DNA of 64,000 nt from Pisaster brevispinus (Eukaryota > Echinodermata > Asteroidea > Forcipulatida > Asteriidae), in the NCBI GenBank assembly GCA_023634235.1, contig JAMKCF010000029.1:62001-126000 (forward strand), written 5' to 3'. Under the pieces are notes generated by a model. That model was not told where the DNA came from and searched no databases. It saw nothing but the letters and a program-made list of their open reading frames with translations. This document shows, piece by piece, positions 57,001 through 64,000 of the stretch (the first letter of the stretch is position 1; each line of letters opens with the position of its first letter). The position numbers were made by a program, and so were the translations under genes.

Positions 57001-60000
57001 TATCAGCACCGAATTTCACTTCAAATAAATTAATAAGTTCTAGTAGTGGAACATTTTACTAAAACTCGCTGATTATTGTGGACTTTTGCATAATTGTATA
57101 AACTAGAAGCTCATTTTTTAATGTTGACATTAGATTGTTTAAAATTGTTAATCAATTAAACTAACTAAATTGAGTCCTAAATGTTAAAAACACTTGCAGA
57201 AAACAAAACCATGCCCCAGGCTTCTAAATCATATTTATTTAGAAAACAAAAATATATGTTGTTGAAAAAGGATTTCATCTTGCTAGAATTTTTATGAACA
57301 AATTAAATTTAATTTCTGTAGGCAATTCCATGGAAACAGAGAAATCACCCTCCAAAATAAATGTATTAATTTTTTAAAACTATGTTATAACTGAGTCAAG
57401 AAGTATCCTATTGCTAGCAACTTGTTTTGTGTTACTGAATGACAATTATTTCAAAATTAATTTCTTAAAAATCAATCGACAGAACACCCTCTGCCACCAA
57501 TTACCTTGCCTCGTTCATTTTCATTAACGTACTATTTTAGTTCTTAATATTGCTTCCAATTGAAAGAAATTAACTTGTGCAAGAAAATGTCAATGATGTC
57601 ACTAAACCAATGAAAACTAAAACTTCATCAAATAACCATTTTTGTGTGTTGTGTAGAGGATTGCAAGTTGGTGTACGGCAGGTTAAGACAGTCATTGGAA
57701 GGGTCACCAGGGGATCGAGGTACCAACGATCCACTGCACCAACTCTTGATTATGTAGCAGCAGAATTACCTAAGAATGATCTCCCTGTAACATTCACTGT
57801 GGGTGACAGAAAAACACAGGGAAGTAATGAAAACAAACCCCTGGAAAGCAACACTCAGTATGACATCTACCTTGGATCAGTCAGTAGGATTTCTCAATCG
57901 GTGAGCATTGTGTTTTATTGTCCTCTTGAACAAACGCAACATGTGTCTACTCTCTGCCATGCTTGCCAATAAGCCATTTGGGACTCGATTTGAAGAATGT
58001 CTGGTTCTGTGTCGAAGTGGTGGTTACTCGTAGAGGAAAATTAAAAGGGGGTTCAACATTGGGTATAGCACACAGAGACAATGGCATCGATTAAGCTGGT
58101 TCGAGCAGTTGATAATTTCAATACTTGATTATTTATTCGGGATTCAGTCAGGTGATAATTATCCAAGTTATTTTGGAATGGGATCAGCTGGTGACTGTGG
58201 TAAACCTTGGGTAATTAGGGAAGGCAATAGGTTAGTTTACTAAATCGTATCTGCTGCAATGAGATATGCAAGGTGTGCTTACAGGCCACACGCTACACGC
58301 CAACTGATAGTATTCGGTAATTTAGTGAGCCTATTTCGAGGGTAAAATCACAGTGATCAATACACTTGCAATAGAATACTACGATAACTATGAACCATTA
58401 CAGGAAAGCTCCATTAAAGAGAGGCTCAAATGAAACATCCTTTTCGTCTGCCAGCTCATACCTGTCATATCCCTGTAATTCCTATTCTAGTGGGCATAAT
58501 GGGATCATGCACAAACCAGTAGGGCTGCTGACTGCCCCACGCAGAATCATTGCTTATCCATTAGGTTTAAAGACCCAAGTAATTCAATGTAAACACACCT
58601 AATTGGTGAGAAGGAGGAAAAATTTCCGAGTTTTGTAGCCAAAACTCGGAAATGGACTTTTCGGTAGTAAGAATTGTTACTAATCATAAATGTACTCACG
58701 TTTAATCAAGAATCCACAGGAGTAGGAAATTTGAGGCAAATTTGGGGGTACAATCACAGATAACAAACGTACGTTAAGATATATTAATAAAAGAAGTGCT
58801 TGAGATATTATGAATAGTTAAAACATGGTTGAATAAAAACACAAGTTTGATACAAACTAGAAAATGTGTTGTACATCTCTCTTCATTTTTCTTAGATTTA
58901 TGCCGTTATGTGGAGTGAGCCGCTCAGAGTTCAAGGTAAGTTACCGTTCATTAACTCACCTTGATCAGATTGTAAAAATTTTGCTTTAATTCAACCCAGA
59001 CTATTCAAACTGAGGCAGGAAGGAAAAATTTGTCTGGTTCCCTAATGTGAATCGAGATTAAAAAGATATCTGTCCTAGGGTACCAGACAAAGATATGGGC
59101 ACATAGTTGTTTTACATACTGCTCACACTGTACACAGATCATTGTCAATTGAATGGTCACGTGTCATGTTCATGGTATCTATAATGCATGCCATGACACT
59201 ACAAAACCTATTATCTGAGTCCTGCATGGCAGGACACTTTGGACGCTTCGAAGCATTATTTGAAAATATAACCATTCTCCACTCGTTTGTCCAAATGAGC
59301 CAAGGTCAAAGGTAATTTTGAGAATTTTCAGAGTGTGGGGTGAAGGAGTTTCCGCGTCTATTTTGAATTTTTGTGTAAACAACATTTCAAATGACAAGGA
59401 TCTATGTGTGGGTTAAAACACAAATAATGAATGCTTTTCGTTTACGAGCGATTGTCACTGAGTTTAATCCCTCGGTCAAATTGGTCTTTTTCCATTCACT
59501 CAGCTTCGCCACATTAGTAAATATCATAAAGTACTGTTATGGGTCACATTACTGTCCAAGTAATTATTTCAGTTTTAATTTTACAATATTATTTACATGA
59601 TTAAACATTAAACACTTAACACATTTTTTTTTATTGATGTCGAAGATGTTAGCTTTAATTATCACCGATAGAATATTGTAAATAACAATAAACAGCTTTG
59701 TTTCAAAACTTTAAAACTACAATCTTAATTCGGCAGTGCCACAAAGTGCAAGCCCGCCGTTAGCTGCGATTGTGGCTCCGTCGAATCTGCTTGTCTTGAT
59801 TTGTATTATAGCTGCTTTGATCTTCAAAATGAGGTAATTATTACAGTCATAGTTACTGATTCTGTAATATTCCCTCATTGACAGGGAAGAACGTTGAAAT
59901 CAAAAACACAGGCCCAAAACTTGCTTAAAAATTGCTTTAAAATTCTATACTAAGCTATATGATACATGTAAAACTTGACTGGTAACCTCAGTCTGCTAAG

Positions 60001-63000
60001 CATGATTTTGTGGTGCTTAGCAAACAATTGTGATTAAGCAGCTCTATGAAATTGGATCCCAATTATTATAGAGCTACTTAAGAAGGCAATTTTAGGTCAA
60101 ACATTTCTGCTGAGCAAATCTAAGCAGAAAACTTTGTTTACTCAATGTACAACTCAACTTTTGGCTGTATTGCATGGTAGTGATAAACCATTCCAAATGC
60201 ATGAATGAATGAACTAGTTTATGCAATTAAGTTGAGTGTGGGGTAATATTGGGTTCTTTTGTTTAGTTTTTTAACTGTACCTTTGACAGGAGGAAAAACA
60301 GGCTTAACCCCAGCTCAGGGGACCGTAGACATTTCACCGCTTCATATGGTAGGTCATAACTTTTTACATCCACTTTTATTATTCCTCTATATTTCTGGTA
60401 ATAAAACGGAGAATGCCTCATAAGGAACTGCATCACTGTAGCTCGCAAGCCTGAGGAAACCTGTCTGAAAAACTAAACAACGTAGGTTTGTCTGCAAGGA
60501 TGGAAACTTTCTCAAACTATAATCTAAAGTCTAATCTTAAACGCCTGACGAAAAATGTGGCTGTTATTTACTTTAAAATATTACAAGGAAATCCCGCCCA
60601 TTGATCTAATTCTCTAGTACTGAGGATACTGTTCCCAGAAGCTCCTTGAAATCTATGACCATAGGGGTTGCTTAAAAGTTAGAATGTGGTCATTTAAACA
60701 TCTGAAAAATTTGATCCTAATTTCAGACCTTTTTGCCAACGATGACTATCATCACCTGTGTGACTATCACAAACAAAAAACAGTTCCTCTGTACTACTTA
60801 AAAGATTTACAAAATATTTATTTTAGTGTGGACAACAATTCTTAACAATTTTCCCTCCAATTATGCAAACTTGCTTAAAACGTTTTTTGAACCTTTTTAT
60901 ACCTTTTTGTATACAAGTATCGATCAAATATTTCATATATTAACAACAAGTTCTGCACCTCATTTTTTTTGACAACTTCACAGCCAAACACTTGTCTTTA
61001 ATGCTTTTTTTTTTGGGGGGGGGGGATCAGCAGATGTGCAAGCAAGCAATGACAAACTTTCTGCAGGACTAGAAAATCCATTCGGTGATGCTGTCTATGA
61101 CGCCATGACTGAAACCACACAAGCCACTGCACCAGCCACTGCACGGCCAGCTGCTGCAACAGCCGCTGCACCAGCCACTGCACGACCAGCTGCTGCACCA
61201 CCCGCTGCACCAGCCACTGCACGACCAGCTGCTGCAGCAGCAACTGCACGACCAGCTGCTGCAACGGCAACTGCACCAGCCACTGCACGACCAGCTGCTG
61301 CACCAGCCAGACCAAAGCAGGTTAACAAGAAGAAGCAGTTTACGGCTCCTTTCCCGATCCCTTTGTCAGAGTTCAAAGATTATGTCAGTAAGAAGAAGAA
61401 GGAAACGTACAAAGAAGGCAATGGGTTTCTGTTTGACTATGAGGTGAGTCATGATAATGATGGTTCTGTAATAATAACAAGATGTGAATTTATTGTGCGC
61501 TTTTTACACCAAATAGGCCCCTAAAAGCGCCCTTCAGTATTACCCCAATAATATTACAGATTGCACTTGACTGCCTGGGCACACGCTAACGATAACCTGA
61601 CCACGACCACGCTGACCACGATGTTTATGTGATAAGCTAATTTATGTGTTAACTGCTAATGGCTCTTCAGTGGGTCTATATGTGGCTCTAAAAGACCCCT
61701 GTACTGATGATGTCAACGTTTAGTGCATTGCTGAAATGCTGTAATTGGGAATATACATTTTTAACAGCGAAACAATGGTTTCCCATCCACTCATTTATAA
61801 AGTGGTAAACAAACTATGATGTCATGAGTCCTGAGGTCTATGGCCTCCCTGTAACTATTAAGAATAACAAGCTGTTTCATTTTGTAATTATTTTACATTT
61901 GTAGAGTTTACCCGATGCTGACCATCAGTCATGTGAAAGAGGGAAAGATGACAAAAACAAGGAAAAGAATCGCTATGCGAGCATCATTCCTTGTGAGTTA
62001 AAAGTGATTATTTGTTTGAATTCAAAAAACTTCTTTATAAAATAATCTAAAATGCCAAATCTTTCTCGATCTCACTGTCCTCCACTTCCCTCTGTTCATG
62101 TTAACAATATTGCTACATACCTCACTGTCCTCCACTGCCCTTTGTTTCTAACAATCTTTCCCCATGCCTCCCTGTCCTCCACTTCCTCTGTTTGTAACAA
62201 TCTTTCTCCGTGCCTCTCTGTCCTCCACTGCCCTCTGTTTGTAACAATCTTTCTCCGTGCCTCTCTGTCCTCCACTGCCCTCTGTTTGTAACAATCTTTC
62301 CCCGTGCCTCTTTGTCCTCCACTGCCCTCTGTTTGTAAGAAACTTTTCTCTATGCCTCTCTGTACTCTGCTGCCCTCTGTTTGTAACAATGTTTCCCTAT
62401 GTCTCTCTGTCCCCCACTGCCCTCTGTTTGTAAGAACCGTTCTTCATGCCTCTCTGCCCTATGATGCCCTCTGTTTGTAAGAACCTTTCTCTGTGCTTCT
62501 CTGTTCTTACTGCCCTCTGTGAGTTGGCGAACTCTGGTTCTGTCCACTCTTTTATGTTTTCTTTCCTTCTCTACCTCTGTCTATCCTTTTTTAATCTTCC
62601 TCTCACGTTGCTTTGGGATAAGGTTAGTACCAGGTTAGATAATTAGGAAATGTTTCAATTTCATGGTCTTGCATTGATTTGATTCTACCACAGATGATTT
62701 TTCTCGCGTTGTGCTTGAGAAACTACCAAACCAACCAGACTCGGATTATATAAATGCAAGTTACATGGATGTAAGTTAATCCTAATTATCTGTTTCTGTT
62801 CTGAGTGGTCTCTGTAATTGCCTGTAAAGAATCCATGATGGACCACTTTGAGTTTGAGAAAGAACTGGAGAGAGGAACTGAAACAAGTTGGGAAACTCCC
62901 CTGAGCAGGAGAGAACTAAAACCAATTATGGTGGAATAACTTCAACACACAGATACAGGCCGAGTGAAAATGAAAACAAAAATCACTGAAAGAGTTCAGC

Positions 63001-64000
63001 TGAAAAGAAGAAGAAATTCTTTGGTTTCACCCCCACACCCCCACCCCCCCCACCCCCCAACAAAATAAAATAATATATATACAATTAAATCAAATTAAAT
63101 AAAATTTGAAAAAATAAAATAAAATAAAATAAAATAACAATAATAATAATAACAAATTATATAACGAACAAAAAACCCACTTTTGATGACCCATCTGTAG
63201 AAATGCAAACATAATGTAACCTGTGTTTTTGCTTTCCTGGTCTCCATTACAGGGTTTCAGTGAACCGAACAAATACATAGCCAGCCAAGGTGAGTCAAAT
63301 TATAAATAAACTAATGCAACTTTTTTGGGAGCTTAAAACCAAAACAAGTTAATGGAACTGAAAATTGTGGAAAAGGTTTCTATATTTATGGTGTGTCGTG
63401 GCCGAGCGGTTAAGAGCGCTGAACTCAAGCTCTGGTGTTTCTGAGTTTTGGTTCAAGTCCCAGTCATGTCCTTCAGATGGGACATTAAGTTTTAGGTTCC
63501 GTGTACTGGGATTGGTAGTGCACGAAAAGAACCCAGAACATACTAGGACTCTTTCATAGGAGGAATTTATTCATTTGGTATACAAAGCGAGCCAGCCCCA
63601 CGCTATCTGTACATCCCATATTATTTTAATAATTTATAATTTGGATTTGAACAAAGAAAAATTGACTGGGGCGGGACTTGTGCCAAGGACCTCCGGATTA
63701 ACGTACCGGCGCTCTATTAAATGAGCTATCCAGCCCTGCGTTGGCGGTCTCCCTATTAGTCAATATCTTTTGTTCGGGGTACCAGTCAGAAGCCATTCAA
63801 CCGTAAGCTGCCGTGTAGCCAGGGATCACACCCAAGTTTACAATACAACCTGGAAGCGGCAGCCACGGGATCACCTTAGGGGATGCGACTTTGTAATACC
63901 AACTGAGCTATCCATCCGGAGATCATTGGTTCAAGTCCCGCTCCAGTCAATTGTCCTTTGTTCAAACCCAAATTATTAACAAATGTTACCCAGTCAGTTT
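42008..64000 (+). CDS. Copy B: Tie-like receptor-type tyrosine phosphatase (5' part, 21 exons)
   Basis: Paralogue of copy A, cut by the right window edge after 3055 coding bases (1018 codons). All 21 exons match copy A in order, phase and splice borders, and the frame is open. It contains the signal peptide, Ig1, Ig2, EGF1-4, the half EGF, FN3-1 to 3, TM, basic linker, Ala/Pro tract and the first part of D1, through the short exon encoding GFSEPNKYIASQG. In-frame length differences from A: Ig1 -9 codons, FN3-2 -2, Ala/Pro tract -27. Notable changes: an EGF2 loop rewritten, TM start APSN for VPLM, and RYASII for RYVNII in D1. The last coding base seen is 63289; the next exon would lie just past 64000. 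Confidence 0.85.
42885..43380. other. About 490 bases present in B intron 1 only
   Basis: Copy A reads directly from CGCTAAGTGTTTC to GCATCTACAGGCTAAA. Here unrelated sequence lies between the two. No inverted termini were recognised, so it may be an insertion in B or a deletion in A. Confidence 0.55.
44931..45167 (+). pseudogene. Intronic coding-like ORF, open version
   Basis: Seventy-eight codons, WGRLGKLSRRGEANTTSLSP ... DEPPDKVSVDLPTTNQSYQP ... TFSLALG, ending in TGA. Preceded by AG. The copy A equivalent is frameshifted. Not recognised. Confidence 0.3.
46144..46436 (+). mobile_element. tRNA-derived SINE, copy of 7949-8245
   Basis: GGCGTGTCGTGGCTGAGTAG head, GGTTTCAAACCC B-box-like, same body and same intron position, so it was inserted before the duplication. 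Confidence 0.75.
47401..47515 (+). CDS. Copy B exon 2: signal peptide
   Basis: 115 nt. MNRLGVKDSPALSGYTLL, then CLLVFLVLLHTSQG. Donor GTAAGA. Confidence 0.85.
48529..48813 (+). CDS. Copy B exon 3: Ig-like domain 1
   Basis: 285 nt. It encodes GAVPDFTCFNPITQHYIGGY and DRFGAYNCIFG. It lacks the nine codons after CFN found in A. Confidence 0.85.
49218..49469 (+). CDS. Copy B exon 4: Ig-like domain 2
   Basis: 252 nt. It encodes LRWRHNGVDVTAWNGQSS and LNHDGIYECF. Again no strand B cysteine (DVTLTMTQ). Confidence 0.85.
49545..50035 (+). mobile_element. RTE-like LINE relic (endonuclease part only)
   Basis: Same left junction text as in copy A (CAGACAATAACATGC, then GGATCGGTCGAGGCCCGG). Endonuclease-like pieces include TPKKDIFVIIGDWESKV. 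The reverse transcriptase part has been lost. Confidence 0.82.
50090..50221 (+). CDS. Copy B exon 5: EGF-like module 1
   Basis: 132 nt. It encodes CSPNKWGPSCDHNCPFCYNG and CICAPGFSGNLC. Confidence 0.88.
50555..50701 (+). CDS. Copy B exon 6: EGF-like module 2 (Tie-like)
   Basis: 147 nt. It encodes CSIYCTSNYANGCVDNQMC, then CLPDPFGCTCAAGFTGSNC. The first loop is the most diverged part against copy A. Confidence 0.88.
50931..50957. repeat. (ATT)n microsatellite
   Basis: About nine ATT units at the end of a short B-specific intronic stretch starting GCGCTTTATAAGATTTATT. Confidence 0.8.
51349..51483 (+). CDS. Copy B exon 7: EGF-like module 3
   Basis: 135 nt. It encodes CPDGMYGAGCNLECRCGYAA and CRFRFAGENC. 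Confidence 0.88.
51709..51846 (+). CDS. Copy B exon 8: EGF-like module 4
   Basis: 138 nt. It encodes CSDGWFGVNCAQGCHCAGGG and GFRGENC. Confidence 0.88.
52858..52911 (+). CDS. Copy B exon 9: half EGF-like module
   Basis: 54 nt. It encodes SCPYGQIGISPNCRLCY. Confidence 0.8.
53764..54075 (+). CDS. Copy B exon 10: FN3-like domain 1
   Basis: 312 nt. It encodes TITWKAPQNKCPVINYAVQY and NSIYKVRVLARNEAGLGES. Confidence 0.88.
54733..54848 (+). CDS. Copy B exon 11: FN3-like domain 2, first half
   Basis: 116 nt. It encodes PTGFPIDVRCISTTKHSVAF and SWGEITCGQRNGVISKYR. Confidence 0.85.
55590..55797 (+). CDS. Copy B exon 12: FN3-like domain 2, second half
   Basis: 208 nt. It encodes LSHRVLEKPYDTNF and NISGLEPSTKYDFRLKGFNS. 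Confidence 0.88.
56477..56579 (+). CDS. Copy B exon 13: FN3-like domain 3, first half
   Basis: 103 nt. It encodes LPAPTQLSPKDVSDLTSSTV and TIALNIPSSSKYIT. Confidence 0.85.
57657..57900 (+). CDS. Copy B exon 14: FN3-like domain 3, second half
   Basis: 244 nt. It encodes GLQVGVRQVKTVIGRVTRGS to ESNTQYDIYLGSVSRISQS. Confidence 0.85.
58396..58669. mobile_element. MITE, degraded copy of 23977-24235
   Basis: Left end CATTACAGGAAAGCTCCATT is intact. The right end has decayed (AATGGACTTTTCGGTAGTAA). Confidence 0.7.
58896..58935 (+). CDS. Copy B exon 15: juxtamembrane (outer)
   Basis: 40 nt. It encodes IYAVMWSEPLRVQ. Donor GTAAGT. Confidence 0.82.
59737..59833 (+). CDS. Copy B exon 16: transmembrane helix
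   Basis: 97 nt. It encodes PPLAAIVAPSNLLVLICIIA, then ALIFKMR. Ser-Asn replaces Leu-Met early in the hydrophobic segment. Confidence 0.88.
60290..60348 (+). CDS. Copy B exon 17: basic inner linker
   Basis: 59 nt. It encodes RRKNRLNPSSGDRRHFTASY. Confidence 0.85.
61034..61443 (+). CDS. Copy B exon 18: Ala/Pro-rich tract and start of D1
   Basis: 410 nt. DVQASNDKLSAGLENPFGDA is followed by the shorter repeat tract (61125-61312), then FPIPLSEFKDYVSKKKK and GFLFDYE. Confidence 0.9.
61125..61312 (+). repeat. Coding GC-rich minisatellite, short allele-like version
   Basis: Same CCAGCTGCTGCA-based units as in copy A, 81 bases fewer, frame kept. Confidence 0.9.
61905..61992 (+). CDS. Copy B exon 19: D1, KNRY motif
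   Basis: 88 nt. It encodes KEKNRYASIIP, where copy A has NRYVNIIP. Confidence 0.92.
62053..62520. repeat. Intronic 47-bp minisatellite, shorter array
   Basis: Same unit (CTGTCCTCCACTGCCCTCTG ...) as 27697-28230, with fewer repeats and different unit order. Confidence 0.88.
62694..62770 (+). CDS. Copy B exon 20: D1, DYINASY motif
   Basis: 77 nt. Translation identical to copy A exon 20 (DFSRVVLEKLPNQPDSDYIN). Confidence 0.92.
63253..63289 (+). CDS. Copy B exon 21: D1 short exon
   Basis: 37 nt. It encodes GFSEPNKYIASQ(G). Last exon of copy B inside the window. Confidence 0.92.
63390..63560 (+). mobile_element. tRNA-derived SINE fragment, copy of 29131-29300
   Basis: GTGTGTCGTGGCCGAGCGGT head and GGTTCAAGTCCC B-box, same intron position as in copy A. 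Confidence 0.75.
63620..64000. repeat. Inverted repeat with tRNA-like arms, copy of 29359-29732
   Basis: Left arm at about 63650-63740. Right arm (GGTTCAAGTCCCGCTCCAGT) at 63930 onward, with some deletion between the arms. Confidence 0.72.

Noticed and set aside
60998..61376. Minus-strand open frames over the copy B Ala/Pro tract
   Set aside because: Same explanation: repeat periodicity keeps the antisense frame open.

Overview
The window is a piece of an intron-rich, AT-rich animal genome with GT-AG introns, tRNA-derived SINEs, RTE-like and CR1/L2-like LINE relics and several DNA transposons. Architecture and repeat content suggest a marine invertebrate deuterostome, most likely an echinoderm such as a sea star. 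That assignment is inference and could not be checked by search.

Everything recognisable as host coding sequence belongs to one gene family on the + strand, arranged as a head-to-tail array of at least three copies with a repeat unit of about 38.2 kb. Copy 0 contributes only its last three exons (1-1040). Copy A is complete: 33 exons from a start-codon micro-exon at 4226 to the stop codon at 38721. The chain sums to 4626 nt, exactly 1541 codons plus stop, with all phases matching. Copy B starts at 42008 and leaves the window after 21 exons, early in its first phosphatase domain. Intergenic DNA and introns are duplicated along with the exons.

The product is a type I receptor tyrosine phosphatase. 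Its order is signal peptide, two Ig-like domains, four EGF-like modules plus one half-module, three fibronectin III-like domains, one transmembrane helix, a basic juxtamembrane stretch, an Ala/Pro/Thr/Arg-rich repeat tract, phosphatase domain D1 with intact catalytic motifs, and a second domain D2 that has lost the WPD aspartate and the signature arginine. The Ig-EGF-FN3 ectodomain resembles that of Tie receptor tyrosine kinases, and one EGF module carries the motif CLPDPFGCTCAAGF, close to a Tie EGF motif. It is thus a Tie-like ectodomain on a phosphatase instead of a kinase.

A and B differ by in-frame indels (Ig1, FN3-2, the Ala/Pro tract), by a dense cluster of replacements in one EGF loop, and by polar substitutions in the transmembrane segment. 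An RTE-like LINE relic lies at the same intron position in both, so it predates the duplication. A CR1/L2-like LINE with a 1.2-kb DNA transposon nested inside it occurs only in A. Other repeats include tRNA-derived SINEs, a head-to-head inverted repeat with tRNA-like arms, a TTAA-flanked element, a roughly 290-bp MITE and intronic minisatellites. I see no rRNA gene, true tRNA gene or CRISPR array.
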